In this document: positions 1 to 9,475 of the stretch, piece after piece
Layout of the letters: each line of letters starts with the position of its first letter
Numbering within the stretch: the first letter of the stretch is position 1
Assembly (NCBI RefSeq): GCF_006538325.1
Contig: NZ_BJKK01000012.1
Span: 62,001-126,000, forward strand
Source of the DNA: Alteromonas sp. KUL42
Lineage (GTDB): Bacteria; Pseudomonadota; Gammaproteobacteria; Enterobacterales; Alteromonadaceae
DNA length: 64,000 bases
Direction: 5' to 3'
Notes under the pieces: model-generated
Told to the model about the DNA's origin: nothing
Seen by the model: only the letters and a program-made list of their open reading frames with translations
Database searches by the model: none
Made by a program: the position numbers and the translations under genes

Positions 1-1231
1 CATATCCCGACGGGCGGCTAACGAACGTATTACAGACCGTATTAAACCACGTGTTGCACCGGCCTTACCCGATTTGCTGCCAGAACTCAAAACCACATTG
101 ACCACCGAATTATCACAGGCCTTATTACCCGTAAAGCAGGCACTTAATGTCGTCAATTCGATACAGCAAACGGTAATAAGGGAAGAAATTACCCCTCAAG
201 GCGATCTGGCTATTGCCAGAGAGTGGGTGTTGTATGTCTCTGATGCTGACTTATCCTTGCTGGCAGAATCTTCATTCACTGTAGTTAAACAGCGCTACGT
301 GTCATTACTGGACAACTGGCTTGTCAGTATCCGCGTGCCTGATGAATTAAATTCTGTTCAAGCGATGCAAGCGTCACTGCCAGCGCACCTGCAAACTCAG
401 CTGGGCCGAAACCACATCTATCTTACTCAGGCGGGTTCAGCGTCAGGCACAATGAATAGCGAACAGAACAAATTAAATTCTGCAGCACAGTTGTGCAATC
501 AGCCCTCTCGTATTGGTATGCTGGATTCAGCCATAGAGATGCATCATCCGCTGTTAACAAGCCTCAGCATTACGCAGCAACGTTTTTTAGATGAATCCCT
601 TCCCATAAGCCAGGCTCATGGCACGGCGGTCGCAGGTATCCTTCAACAGCAGCTATCTCAGCGCAGTCAGGTTTTTAATGCGGCGGTCTTTTATTCCAGA
701 ACCCAGGTTTCCCAAGGTGCCAGCGTGTTCGATTTAATCAGTGGTATGGACTGGCTGTCGAAACAGCAGGTATCCGTTATTAATATGAGTTTTACCGGGC
801 CACAAAACCCGTTGCTGGCGAAAGCCATTACACGGCTATCTAAAAGCGGTATTACGCTGGTTGCGGCGGTAGGTAACGCTGGCCCTGCTGCACCGCCTTT
901 ATATCCTGCGGCGTTCCCAGAGGTAATTGGCGTCTCCGCCGTGGATGCAAACGGTACAATATACCGCTGGGCAAATCAGGGCGAGCAGGTAGCGGTTTCT
1001 GCGTCAGGCGTCAGTGTTATCACTGCTCGAATAAACGGTGAAACAGGCCCTGAAACCGGAACGTCAATGGCCTCGCCTGTTATTGCGGGCTGGCTGAGCC
1101 ACTGGTTAGCCTGTGAATCTTCTGAAGCAACCGGACTTGTTGAATTACCCCACCAACTACGCGATCAATTACAGGATAAGGGCGAGCCAGGATGGGATCC
1201 GGTGTATGGCGAAGGCGTCTGGCTACCCTAG
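1..1231 (+). CDS. Subtilisin-like S8 serine protease, 5' end outside window
   Basis: Secreted or periplasmic peptidase of the S8 family. The frame is open without a stop to base 2, reading SRRAANERITDR before the first possible TTG at 74, so the gene starts left of the window. The catalytic triad is present in order: Asp in GMLDSAI, His in HGTAVAGIL, Ser in GTSMASPVIAGW, with the oxyanion Asn region in AAVGNAGPAAPP. The roughly 140 residues before the Asp look like a propeptide or N-terminal accessory domain. The gene converges on an outer-membrane protein gene, with only 11 bases between the stops. The family call is secure; the substrate is unknown. Confidence 0.88.
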   Translation, partial: ISRRAANERITDRIKPRVAPALPDLLPELKTTLTTELSQALLPVKQALNVVNSIQQTVIREEITPQGDLAIAREWVLYVSDADLSLLAESSFTVVKQRYVSLLDNWLVSIRVPDELNSVQAMQASLPAHLQTQLGRNHIYLTQAGSASGTMNSEQNKLNSAAQLCNQPSRIGMLDSAIEMHHPLLTSLSITQQRFLDESLPISQAHGTAVAGILQQQLSQRSQVFNAAVFYSRTQVSQGASVFDLISGMDWLSKQQVSVINMSFTGPQNPLLAKAITRLSKSGITLVAAVGNAGPAAPPLYPAAFPEVIGVSAVDANGTIYRWANQGEQVAVSASGVSVITARINGETGPETGTSMASPVIAGWLSHWLACESSEATGLVELPHQLRDQLQDKGEPGWDPVYGEGVWLP

Positions 1232-1242
1232 ATCAATTGCGG

Positions 1243-2139
1243 TTAAAAACTGGCAGTAAATCCCACATTGGCTTGATTTTCCTGATAGTCGGCAATCGCC
1301 AGATTCGACTGATAGTCTGCAAATTTTGCCCCCATATCCAGTGCAATATGCTCAGTAAGTTCATAACTGACTGTTAAGCCCAGGGTATGCTGACGATCGG
1401 TACGCTTAGTCACAGACAGAAACGCTTCTGCTTCGCTGTAGTCCCTGTACACAAACTGATACTGGGCTTTTAATGAAGTGGGCGCGCCCCATAATTGGGT
1501 GGGGTAAGTCCAGCTCAGCTGCCCGCTGTGTCCGGAAAAATCGAGTCTGTCAGTGTCCGCATCTTCGTATTGGTAGGTGTAACCGATGTTAATCATTTCG
1601 CAATCCAGGTTTGGCAAATAAAACCACTGCGTAGACAACTGCCCACCCTTAGCATCACGCTCAGGCAACGAATCAAAACGCTTTTGAAGGTAGTCAGCAC
1701 TGACATGCAAATAGTTTTTTGCAGTAATGCTGTTTTGCCAGCTTACGCCCGATTGTTGGTATTGCATAAAGTCACTACCTGCTAATGTTGCTTCAGCCAG
1801 GTAGCTGTGCACACCCCATTTCCCCACGCTGGTTTGCCAGCCAGCCCCCACATTTAAAGTGGTAATAGCCAGATTAAAGTCTGTCGCATCCTGATAATGC
1901 GTGCGCTGATGGTTCACGCCAGCATTGAAAGACACTGCATCTGTAGCCTGCCATTCGGCGCTGAACTTACCTTTCAGATAACCGGCATAATCAGATTGAT
2001 TGCTGGCGCGATCCAGTTCATTAACGGTCACGTTGGAATCGTACTGAGCACCTGCTTTCAACTCACCTTTATAGGTAACACTTGCCATCACAGGTACGCT
2101 GATTAAAACAAAGGTGGTAATTGATATTAATTTCTTCAT
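1243..2139 (-). CDS. Outer-membrane beta-barrel protein
   Basis: 298 residues from ATG 2139, chosen because TGAGGAC lies about 8 bases upstream and the protein then opens with a clean signal peptide (MKKLISITTFVLISVPVMAS). The mature part alternates polar and hydrophobic or aromatic residues in strand-length units throughout and ends in Phe (VGFTASF), the usual C-terminal signature for BAM-assembled barrels. It is reminiscent of the barrel part of surface-lipoprotein-assembly-modifier or DUF560-type proteins, but no diagnostic motif confirms that. It lies 95 bases downstream of the low-complexity secreted protein on the same strand and is probably co-transcribed with it, so it may help export or anchor that protein (inference). 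Confidence 0.75.
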   Translation of the reverse strand: MKKLISITTFVLISVPVMASVTYKGELKAGAQYDSNVTVNELDRASNQSDYAGYLKGKFSAEWQATDAVSFNAGVNHQRTHYQDATDFNLAITTLNVGAGWQTSVGKWGVHSYLAEATLAGSDFMQYQQSGVSWQNSITAKNYLHVSADYLQKRFDSLPERDAKGGQLSTQWFYLPNLDCEMINIGYTYQYEDADTDRLDFSGHSGQLSWTYPTQLWGAPTSLKAQYQFVYRDYSEAEAFLSVTKRTDRQHTLGLTVSYELTEHIALDMGAKFADYQSNLAIADYQENQANVGFTASF

Positions 2140-2234
2140 CGTTAATGTCCTCAACAGCTTAAACATCGAATTAGAAGTGCAATAGCGTAAAAGCAAAGAG
2201 AGAGGCCTTCTGACCTCCCCCTTTTTACGAAGGA

Positions 2235-2978
2235 CTAGTTACCCAGAATTGAGCTAATGTTTGCAGTTACTGCATCGTTAACGGTATTTGATACCGCACC
2301 TTCTACAGCAGTAGACACACTGTTGTTAACTGTGCTGTTTACTGTTGCATTAACCGAGTCACTGACTTGCGATACCGCTGAAGTAGATACCGACTGCGCA
2401 ACACTTGTTGATACTGCTGAGGCGACCACTTGCTCAACAGAAGCTGTATCGGCTACCTGCATTACTGTGGCAGTATCATTGGTGTTTTGTAATGTGCCTT
2501 CAATTGAACCACCCGTATTCACCAGCGTATCAACTCCAGTTACCACCGTAGTGTCAACGCTGTTTCCAATACTACCCTGCAATGATTGTGACAATGCTTC
2601 CACGGGCAGGTTGCCGGCTATTTCAGTACCTTGTTCAACGGCCGAATCCATCAAGGCTTCAGCTTTCTGTTCTGTTTCGCCTACAGCATCCCCAGACTCT
2701 TCCGCGGTATCAGCAATCTCGGAGGCGGAATCTCCAGCCTGCTCCGCAGAGTTTTCTGTCATTTTCTCGCTGGAATCATTTGTTGCCTGTGCATCTGATT
2801 GATTTGACAACGATAAAGACAGCGATGAAGGTGCACCTTGCTCGATGTTAATCGACGCTTGAGAATCAACCGAGGTAGATTGGTTAATAGCAACATCTGT
2901 TTCAACAGACTGCGCCATTGCAGCACCATATGTAAGGCCCATCGCCAAAACCAGTATAGTAAAAGTGAACGTTTTCAT
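2235..2978 (-). CDS. Secreted low-complexity protein with Val-x-x-(Ser/Thr/Ala) tetrad repeats
   Basis: 247 residues from ATG 2978; the ATG six bases earlier abuts the AGGAG ribosome site and is less likely. A signal peptide (FTFTILVLAMGLTYGAAMAQ) is followed by a Ser-rich stretch, an acidic Ala/Glu/Ser stretch (about residues 65-120), and a C-terminal half with a strict four-residue period: Val almost always at position 1 and mostly Ser, Thr, Ala or Asn elsewhere, covering about residues 181-244. There is no Cys and almost no aromatic residue in the mature part. I recognise no family. It is the first gene of a likely two-gene unit with the barrel protein. Function unknown; a surface fibre, solenoid or matrix component is conceivable. 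Confidence 0.7.
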   Translation of the reverse strand: MKTFTFTILVLAMGLTYGAAMAQSVETDVAINQSTSVDSQASINIEQGAPSSLSLSLSNQSDAQATNDSSEKMTENSAEQAGDSASEIADTAEESGDAVGETEQKAEALMDSAVEQGTEIAGNLPVEALSQSLQGSIGNSVDTTVVTGVDTLVNTGGSIEGTLQNTNDTATVMQVADTASVEQVVASAVSTSVAQSVSTSAVSQVSDSVNATVNSTVNNSVSTAVEGAVSNTVNDAVTANISSILGN

Positions 2979-3178
2979 AATCATCTCCTGTTATGTCACA
3001 TTGACATTGAGTTAACGGAGACGCGTTAGGTTTTATTCCAATAAAACTGAAATTAATCGCAAATTGTGATTAAAGAAGCATGTGAATAACTTAATGAATA
3101 TCTCATCACCTTTTTAAACCAGAAAACAAAACAAAGTTTTGTAGTTGGTATACATCACACCTAGAAAACCACCCTGTT

Positions 3179-3190
3179 ATGTTATAACAT
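3179..3190. promoter_or_regulatory. Palindrome upstream of TonB receptor gene
   Basis: A perfect 12-base palindrome, ATGTTATAACAT, lies 34 bases before the GTG start of the siderophore receptor. It could be an operator. No sequence resembling a Fur box was seen in this intergenic stretch. Confidence 0.3.
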
Positions 3191-3224
3191 TTACTAAATC
3201 TTCATTACTACTTTTAAGAATACC

Positions 3225-5351
3225 GTGAACAAGCAGTTTTTATTTTCATTATTCGTCATATCTAACAGCGCTTTAGCGCAAGATTTAGCACAAAATAGTA
3301 CAACGCATACCTCAGGCTCTCCTGAAAATATCGAGCATATTGAAGTAAAAAGGTTATGGCAGCCTTATCGTGGAAACGTGCCACTGGTAGAAACACCACA
3401 AGCAGTTGATAGAATTAATGCCGACGCATTAGAGGTAGAGGGGATCACTCGCTTTATGGAAGCGTTGGAGTTATCGCCGAGTATTGTTAGACAAAATAAC
3501 TCGGGCGGTATGTTTGACAGCTTTGCTATTCGTGGGTTTTCTGGTGATGAAAATAATCCTACAGGTTATTTAGTTAATGGTTTTAACTCTCGTGGTTATA
3601 ACGGTAATCGTAGCACCGCAAATGTTGAAACCATTGAAGTGATGAAAGGGCCAGGTTCAGCGTTATATGGTCAAGGTGAACCTGGTGGCACCATTAATAT
3701 CATCACGAAAAAACCGCAATTCGACAGACAAGGTTACCTTCAGGGAACCTTTGGAAATTTCAATAAGAAGCAATTTGAGTTTGATTATACGGATGGCTTA
3801 AATGATGAAATGGCGTATCGCTTAAATGGTTCGTATGAAGATTCTGATACCTATCGCGACCATGTTTTCATAGAAAGCTTCCATTTTAATCCATCGTTCT
3901 TATGGAATATTTCTGATAACACTAGCTTTAGCTATGAAATGGAAGTGCTTGATCAGAAAAAGCCTTTAGACCGTGGCGTATTTGTTTTAAATAACGATTT
4001 CGATTCCGTTGATGCTGAAGATTTTTACGGCGATGTTCGAGATGGCGCTCACGTTGTAGAGGCGTTGGGGCATCAGTTACTTTTCAACCATAAGTTAAAC
4101 AATAATTGGCACGTATTGGCTGGCTTGGCCTATCGAGACTCATCATTTAAAGGTCAGTCATCAGATACTGAACTATCTAGTGGTCGTCAGCTTGTGTACA
4201 CCAACCCAGACTTACTATCTCGCCAACGAAGAGAACGTGACTATCAAGCAGAGGATATATCTACTCGCTTCGAACTTAGTGGTGAACTAGCGCTTGGCGG
4301 TTTCAAGAATAATATTTTAATCGGCTTAGATTATTATCAATTTGAACTAGATACTGACTATCGTGTCTGGCGTACAGCATGGGGATCAGGTGATACTACT
4401 TATGCCATTGATCCAAATAATCCAGACTATACTCTAGAACAACCTGTAGCCTCTCCTAAAACACAAACAGCGGAGGAGCAAAAAGGTTTAGGCTTATATG
4501 CTCAAAACCTCATTGAGCTTACCGAAAACGCAAAGCTGTTACTTGGTTTCAGAGTTGATAACTTCGAGCAAAGTATCTTGAATATCGTAAATAATGAATC
4601 TCAAGAACAAGAGCAAACAGAAGTCACCCCTCGTATCGGTTTTGTCTATAAATTGAATGGCTCGGTCAATTTGTATTCAAGCTATGCGGAAGGCTTTAGA
4701 CCAAACCCAGGCCTTGATGCTGACCGAAATGCTTTTGAGCCAGAAGAAACAACGTCTTTTGAGATAGGTGCAAAATGGGAAAATATTGCGAAAAGATTCT
4801 CAGGTAACCTTGCTTTATTTGATGCCGAAAAAACGAATATGTTAACGGCAGAGCCTGATACGGGGCTTTCTGCCACGTTGGGTAAAGTTGAAAGTCAAGG
4901 CGTTGAATTCAACTTAAACACGGTGCTAACCGACAATACGAGTATTGAATTTGCCTATGCGTATACTAATGCTAGAACAGCAAACGATGTGATCAACTCA
5001 GATTGGGGTGTCCCTATTCCAAAAGGGTCTCGTCTTATCAATATCGCCGACCATATCGGCCATATCTCATTGAAGCACCAAACCAGTTTAATGGGTAAAG
5101 AAACCTATTTAGCCACAACGATAAATTATATTGGAGATCGTTTAGGCGAAACTACCGACGCCAATTACATCTTACCGTCGTACACATTGGTAAATGTGTC
5201 AGCGGTCGTAGAACTCAACAACCAGTTGAGCTTAAGGTTAGACATCAATAACCTGCTTGATGAAGCGTATTTTGAGAACTCATACCACAAATTATGGACA
5301 ATGCCTGGTTCGCCAATTAACTACAGTGCGAGTGTTAAATATCGATATTAA
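3225..5351 (+). CDS. TonB-dependent siderophore receptor
   Basis: 708 residues from GTG 3225. Outer-membrane receptor taking up ferric siderophores, energised by TonB. A signal peptide ending SNSALAQ is followed by the plug domain (about residues 50-160) with family-typical motifs VETPQAVDRI, FAIRGFSGDEN, IEVMKGPGSALYGQGEPGG and IIXKKPQ-like NIITKKPQ. The rest is a 22-strand-type barrel ending in aromatic YRY. No strong ribosome site is visible, which together with the GTG start suggests weak or regulated translation. It is followed 84 bases on by a membrane acyltransferase-like gene, with a terminator hairpin in between. The base composition of both genes looks more AT-rich than the neighbours. 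The actual ligand cannot be read from the sequence. Confidence 0.9.
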   Translation: MNKQFLFSLFVISNSALAQDLAQNSTTHTSGSPENIEHIEVKRLWQPYRGNVPLVETPQAVDRINADALEVEGITRFMEALELSPSIVRQNNSGGMFDSFAIRGFSGDENNPTGYLVNGFNSRGYNGNRSTANVETIEVMKGPGSALYGQGEPGGTINIITKKPQFDRQGYLQGTFGNFNKKQFEFDYTDGLNDEMAYRLNGSYEDSDTYRDHVFIESFHFNPSFLWNISDNTSFSYEMEVLDQKKPLDRGVFVLNNDFDSVDAEDFYGDVRDGAHVVEALGHQLLFNHKLNNNWHVLAGLAYRDSSFKGQSSDTELSSGRQLVYTNPDLLSRQRRERDYQAEDISTRFELSGELALGGFKNNILIGLDYYQFELDTDYRVWRTAWGSGDTTYAIDPNNPDYTLEQPVASPKTQTAEEQKGLGLYAQNLIELTENAKLLLGFRVDNFEQSILNIVNNESQEQEQTEVTPRIGFVYKLNGSVNLYSSYAEGFRPNPGLDADRNAFEPEETTSFEIGAKWENIAKRFSGNLALFDAEKTNMLTAEPDTGLSATLGKVESQGVEFNLNTVLTDNTSIEFAYAYTNARTANDVINSDWGVPIPKGSRLINIADHIGHISLKHQTSLMGKETYLATTINYIGDRLGETTDANYILPSYTLVNVSAVVELNNQLSLRLDINNLLDEAYFENSYHKLWTMPGSPINYSASVKYRY

Positions 5352-5382
5352 CCCATTACTGTAATTGTCTAAAACAGCGAAT

Positions 5383-5410
5383 GCCTGAACAGTCAGTTCA
5401 GGCTATTTTT
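5383..5410 (+). terminator. Rho-independent terminator after the siderophore receptor
   Basis: Stem GCCTGAAC / GTTCAGGC with loop AGTCA, followed by TATTTTTTG. It lies between the receptor and the acyltransferase gene, so the second gene may have its own promoter or depend on readthrough. Confidence 0.8.
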
Positions 5411-5435
5411 TGTTTGTATAGCTTAATGTTTAACG

Positions 5436-6584
5436 ATGAATAATTTAAAACCCCTTAAAAGTCGCATTCCATCAATCGATATTCTTCGAGGTATGGTGAT
5501 TTTGCTTATGCTAGTAGATCACGTGCGAGAACGTTTTTTTCTGCATATGCAAGTTGCAGATCCAATGATTATTGATGAGACAAGCCACGCACTATTTTTT
5601 ACCCGTTTTATGGCGCATTTTTGTGCACCTGTATTCATTTTTTTAACAGGACTAAGTGCTTGGTTATACGCCCACCCCACCAATAAACCACAACGCAATG
5701 TCAGATCGTTTTTACTTAAGCGAGGTCTTTTCATCATTTTGTTAGAAATAACCGTGGTGAACTTTTCTTGGTTTGGTAGCTACGACGCATTGTATTTGCA
5801 GGTTATGTGGGCCATTGGTTTAAGTATGATTGCGTTAGCACTTCTAACGTACTTACCACACCGCATTATCGGGCTTATCGGCATTGCCATTATCTTTGGC
5901 CACAATGCGTTAGATTTTATTACTTATACACCTAACGAATTTGGTTATTCTTTGTGGACAATCTTACATGACCGAGGCTATTTGTTTGCTGGCGAAGCGT
6001 TTAAAATAAAAGTGTCCTACCCAACATTGCCTTGGATTGGGGTTATTTGCTTCGGATACTTTATTGCACCTATTTTTTCTTCCAAATTTGATACGAATAG
6101 AAGACAGAATATTCTAATGCGCTTGGGCGCATTTAGCCTTGTTACACTACTTGTCGTTCGCTTAATGAATGTTTATATTGAGCCAGTTTTGTGGACTCAC
6201 TTTGATGACTGGTTATTAACCGTGCAATCCTTCGTTAATTTTACGAAATATCCACCATCGTTAGGCTTTTTGCTGCTTACATTGGGTATGGCTTTTATCG
6301 TATTAGCACTGCTAGAAAAGCACAGTGGCGACAAGTTAAACTTCTTAAGACATTTTGGCTCGGCGCCTATGTTCTTCTACATCGTGCACTTATATGTTTT
6401 GTTGGTGTTATACCAGATACTCGTAACTACATTTGGTGCAAATAAAGGAATTTACTTTGGCGTAGATGATGTTTGGCAAGTTTGGGCAATTGCAGTTCTG
6501 CTAAGCTTAGCACTGTATTTACCTACAAAAAGGTTCGCTAGCTTTAAGAAAAATAGTCGACAAGCTTGGGTGAAATACATGTGA
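5436..6584 (+). CDS. DUF1624 / heparan-alpha-glucosaminide N-acetyltransferase-like membrane protein
   Basis: 382 residues with about ten hydrophobic membrane segments. The N-terminus SIDILRGMVILLMLVDHVRE is the signature of DUF1624/HGSNAT-like integral-membrane acyltransferases, where the early Asp and His are conserved. Such enzymes move acyl groups across or at the inner membrane; the substrate here is unknown. It follows the siderophore receptor on the same strand at 84 bases, so a role in modifying or handling the same compound is possible but is inference. It has the same AT-rich composition as the receptor, suggesting the pair was acquired together. Confidence 0.75.
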   Translation: MNNLKPLKSRIPSIDILRGMVILLMLVDHVRERFFLHMQVADPMIIDETSHALFFTRFMAHFCAPVFIFLTGLSAWLYAHPTNKPQRNVRSFLLKRGLFIILLEITVVNFSWFGSYDALYLQVMWAIGLSMIALALLTYLPHRIIGLIGIAIIFGHNALDFITYTPNEFGYSLWTILHDRGYLFAGEAFKIKVSYPTLPWIGVICFGYFIAPIFSSKFDTNRRQNILMRLGAFSLVTLLVVRLMNVYIEPVLWTHFDDWLLTVQSFVNFTKYPPSLGFLLLTLGMAFIVLALLEKHSGDKLNFLRHFGSAPMFFYIVHLYVLLVLYQILVTTFGANKGIYFGVDDVWQVWAIAVLLSLALYLPTKRFASFKKNSRQAWVKYM

Positions 6585-6700
6585 CCTAGTGATGTTTTCT
6601 ATACATCACTACGATAGCTATTGGTCGCAATAAACCTGATCGCGATTAATAGTAGGAAATCGCAGCGTTGACGTTCTACTTCTTGTTTACTTATTTTCTT

Positions 6701-6743
6701 TCTGTTCTGCCCATCAGTTTAATTAAAACGACGGGCAGACAGA
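6701..6743 (-). terminator. Probable terminator hairpin after metallo-hydrolase gene
   Basis: Stem TCTGCCC / GGGCAGA (6706-6712 and 6733-6739) with a 20-base loop. On the minus strand it is followed by an A-rich rather than a clean U-rich tract, so termination strength is uncertain. Confidence 0.45.
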
Positions 6744-6760
6744 ATTAGATGCGCTATAGC

Positions 6761-7630
6761 TTAAGCATCGTTATACAGTGTTGTGATCCACTTTTCTTCG
6801 TTAATAAAGCTCCAACTCCAATCTGCCCATTTTTCATCAAGACCTGTTGCTTTCACTTCATCTAATGTTTTCCCCGCTTGTTTAAGTGCCTTTACATAGT
6901 TAAAGGTTTCGTCAATCATTGCCAAAAAGGCCGTGTACTCTGCTTTGTTACTTATTTTGCCGTGGCCGGGAATGATCACAGTGTCATCGTCAATTTTATT
7001 TAGCAGATGCTTTACCGACTCCATATATCCTTCTACATTACCACCAGCCCCTTGGTCGATGTATGGAAACATGCCGTTGAAAAACAAATCGCCAGTATGA
7101 AGTACATCAGGCTGCTCGAACCACACCACACTGTCGCCATCAGTATGACCTACTGGTAGGTGGATAACGTGTACCGTTTCGCCATTGAAATGAATTTTTA
7201 TACCGTCTTCATAGGTAACCGCAGGTAGCGCTTCTGGCTTTATTTTTTCGTCGTTTGCCAAACGAATGCGCACATTCTCATGAGCAAAAATAGTGGCACC
7301 TGTATGGCTATGGAAAAACGCATTTGAACCCGTGTGATCACCATGATAGTGAGTATTGATGATGTACTTAGGTTTATCACTGCCCAGTTGCCCCAACGCC
7401 GTGGCTATTTTTTCTGCCAACGGAGCGAATTGATCATCAATAATTAACACACCATCTTCACCTGCCGACACCCCAATGTTACCTCCCATACCCGTAAGCA
7501 TGTGCACTGAGCCTTTAATTGAAGTGGCAGTCACCTCCACATCAGCGAATCGGTCTTGAGAGAGTGCTTTGCTTAAAGGAAAGGCAGCGAGCAAAGCGGC
7601 AAAAAGCATTGAACGAGTGGGCATTTTCAT
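6761..7630 (-). CDS. Secreted MBL-fold metallo-hydrolase
   Basis: 289 residues with an N-terminal signal peptide (LFAALLAAFPLSKALSQ). The metallo-beta-lactamase fold is shown by the metal motif THYHGDHTG (HxHxDH), a third His region HLPVGHTDGDS, LHTGDLFFNG with the bridging Asp, and the late IIPGHG His. The layout is that of periplasmic MBL hydrolases often annotated as beta-lactamase-like or quinoprotein-associated zinc hydrolases. The substrate cannot be assigned. It stands alone, with a DUF1653 gene upstream on the same strand about 100 bases away. True beta-lactam hydrolysis should not be assumed. Confidence 0.82.
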   Translation of the reverse strand: MKMPTRSMLFAALLAAFPLSKALSQDRFADVEVTATSIKGSVHMLTGMGGNIGVSAGEDGVLIIDDQFAPLAEKIATALGQLGSDKPKYIINTHYHGDHTGSNAFFHSHTGATIFAHENVRIRLANDEKIKPEALPAVTYEDGIKIHFNGETVHVIHLPVGHTDGDSVVWFEQPDVLHTGDLFFNGMFPYIDQGAGGNVEGYMESVKHLLNKIDDDTVIIPGHGKISNKAEYTAFLAMIDETFNYVKALKQAGKTLDEVKATGLDEKWADWSWSFINEEKWITTLYNDA

Positions 7631-7729
7631 GAGAATTCCTTGGTGTGTCTTTTTTCTGTTTTGATATCTGACTAAGCAACTTTGTCAGCCTTATGGCGTT
7701 ATTAATAACACTATGTGATTTACACTACA

Positions 7730-7978
7730 TTAGATCAATTTTTCACCTTCGGGAATATCTCCTACGTAGGCAAAACGTTGTAAAACTTTTCCGTCCTTCT
7801 CTACGCTTTCAGTAAACATATCGAGAGGTCTTACCCACAAAGCGCGCTCGCCATAGCAAGGGCGATAGACAACCAACTTGCTTTCATCTTCAGAGTGGGT
7901 GGCAACTTCATATACGTCGTAAAAGTTGCCTTTGTAATGTTGATAACGTCCTGGGGTAATTAACGTGGAATCGCTCAT
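7730..7978 (-). CDS. DUF1653 domain protein
   Basis: 82 residues, small and cytosolic. TPGRYQHYKGNFYDVYEVA, the central LVVYRPCYG and the WVRPLDMFTE motif match DUF1653, a short beta-rich domain found across bacteria without an assigned biochemical function. It occupies the whole protein, so the gene is full length. It lies between dinB and the metallo-hydrolase on the same strand but at distances (100 and 167 bases) that do not demand an operon. Confidence 0.85.
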   Translation of the reverse strand: MSDSTLITPGRYQHYKGNFYDVYEVATHSEDESKLVVYRPCYGERALWVRPLDMFTESVEKDGKVLQRFAYVGDIPEGEKLI

Positions 7979-8145
7979 GGAATGCCTTCAATTGTGATGT
8001 AATTTATTTTTCGCCCATTAAATTTATACCTATTTTCTAAGGCTAAATTTAGGGCCATTCTTTTATGCCGAGCTTATCAGCCGATCTTTACAGCCTATAC
8101 TTAGAAAAAGTCTTTTAAGATTTATAGTCGACTGCCTTAGTATAA

Positions 8146-9216
8146 CTACTCGTCAAAGGGTAATATTAGTTGATGTGTAGATTGTTCCGCAGCAAGGCCA
8201 ATATGTAACCCTACCAACCTAATACCTCTTCCATTGGCACGCTCAAAAGCTTCTTCCATTAGCTCGTGAAAATAACGTTCATCTAATTTACCTTGCCGAT
8301 GTTCAACGGTTGTTAATTGAAAGTCGTTAAACTTTAACTTTACGCCCTGAGTACGAAGTCGCACAGGCTTTCCTGTACGTTTGCCATGATTGTCTATTCT
8401 AGACTGAAGCTTTTCAAGCAAATGGGGCAAAAAGGCTTTGCATTCATCAAGGGTATGAATGTCTTCACTTAAGGTCCGCTCCACACCAATAGACTTTCGC
8501 TCTCTCGATACCGACAAACTGCGTTCATCAATGCCATGAGCACGTTCCCATAAAACACTTCCGAATTTCCCCAGCTCTTTTTGAATGCGTTCAAACGGGT
8601 AACGTCGCACGTCCTCACAGGTATTCAGTCCTAAACGTTGTAGCTTTTGCATAGTGACTTTACCCACTCCCGGTATTTTTTTAAGGGGAAGTTGTCGAAC
8701 AAACTCATCAAGCTTATCAGGTGTAATGACGCAAATACCGTCGGGTTTGTTTTCATCACTTGCCACTTTAGCCACGAATTTACAGGGCGCGACCCCCGCA
8801 GAAGCTGTTAACCCAATTTCGCTTTTGATACGCGCGCGTATTTCTTCAGCCATAAGAGTGGCACTGCCACCACAAAATTGACTATGAGTGACATCTAGGT
8901 AGGCTTCGTCTAACGAGAGAGGCTCTATTAAATCAGTGTAATCAGAAAATATACTGCGAATTTTCTGAGACTCGTTAACGTATACCTCCATCCGCCCTTT
9001 TACTAACGTGAGATTTGGGCATAGCTTCATTGCATAAGCCGTTGCCATGGCTGAGCGTACACCAAATTTGCGGGCAGGATAGTTACAAGTAGAAATAACC
9101 CCTCTTCTATCAGAGCTACCACCAATGGCTATGGGAATATCACGCAATGCAGGATTGTCGCGCATTTCTACTGCGGCATAAAAACAATCCATGTCTACGT
9201 GAATGATCTTTCGCAT
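8146..9216 (-). CDS. dinB: DNA polymerase IV (translesion, Y family)
   Basis: 356 residues from ATG 9216 ([20 protein letters not shown]); the longer reading frame adds 27 residues unlike the family. Error-prone Y-family polymerase that bypasses lesions and extends misaligned primers. The palm motif [10 protein letters not shown], the steric-gate region, [11 protein letters not shown] with the two catalytic acidic residues, the thumb helix-hairpin-helix [13 protein letters not shown], and the little-finger domain are all present. The C-terminal LILPFDE resembles the beta-clamp-binding peptide (QLxLxF type). A LexA-type box lies 34 bases upstream of the start, so SOS induction is expected. Confidence 0.95.
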   Translation of the reverse strand: MRKIIHVDMDCFYAAVEMRDNPALRDIPIAIGGSSDRRGVISTCNYPARKFGVRSAMATAYAMKLCPNLTLVKGRMEVYVNESQKIRSIFSDYTDLIEPLSLDEAYLDVTHSQFCGGSATLMAEEIRARIKSEIGLTASAGVAPCKFVAKVASDENKPDGICVITPDKLDEFVRQLPLKKIPGVGKVTMQKLQRLGLNTCEDVRRYPFERIQKELGKFGSVLWERAHGIDERSLSVSRERKSIGVERTLSEDIHTLDECKAFLPHLLEKLQSRIDNHGKRTGKPVRLRTQGVKLKFNDFQLTTVEHRQGKLDERYFHELMEEAFERANGRGIRLVGLHIGLAAEQSTHQLILPFDE

Positions 9217-9249
9217 AAGTGTTAATCGCCTTGGGCAGGCACAACCCAC

Positions 9250-9269
9250 AACTGTACAAAAGAACAGTA
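9250..9269 (-). promoter_or_regulatory. LexA (SOS) box upstream of dinB
   Basis: ACTGTACAAAAGAACAGTA fits CTGT-N8-ACAG exactly (CTGT 9252-9255, ACAG 9264-9267). It lies in the dinB promoter region, the position expected for LexA repression. Confidence 0.85.
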
Positions 9270-9475
9270 TATTATTAAATGCGTGAAAATACACCACTTC
9301 GTTGTGATATCGCCTAAGGTTTCCTTACCTTACCCATACATGGTTTGTGCTTAATTCTTTCTGTCAGTGTGATATGGTTAAAATAACAACAAGAATCTGC
9401 CATCAAACTCAACACTTTAACTCAGTACTTTGACTCAGCGCATAAAGACAGCGGAAGCATATACAGGAGAACGGA

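Noticed and set aside
2257..2802. 181-codon plus-strand frame opposite the tetrad-repeat protein
   Set aside because: Its Ser/Thr/Val/Ala bias is the mirror of the repeats on the other strand; it has no ribosome site, while the minus-strand gene has a signal peptide and AGGAG.
6761..7630. Beta-lactamase resistance gene
   Set aside because: The metal motif alone only shows the MBL fold; many periplasmic relatives act on other substrates.
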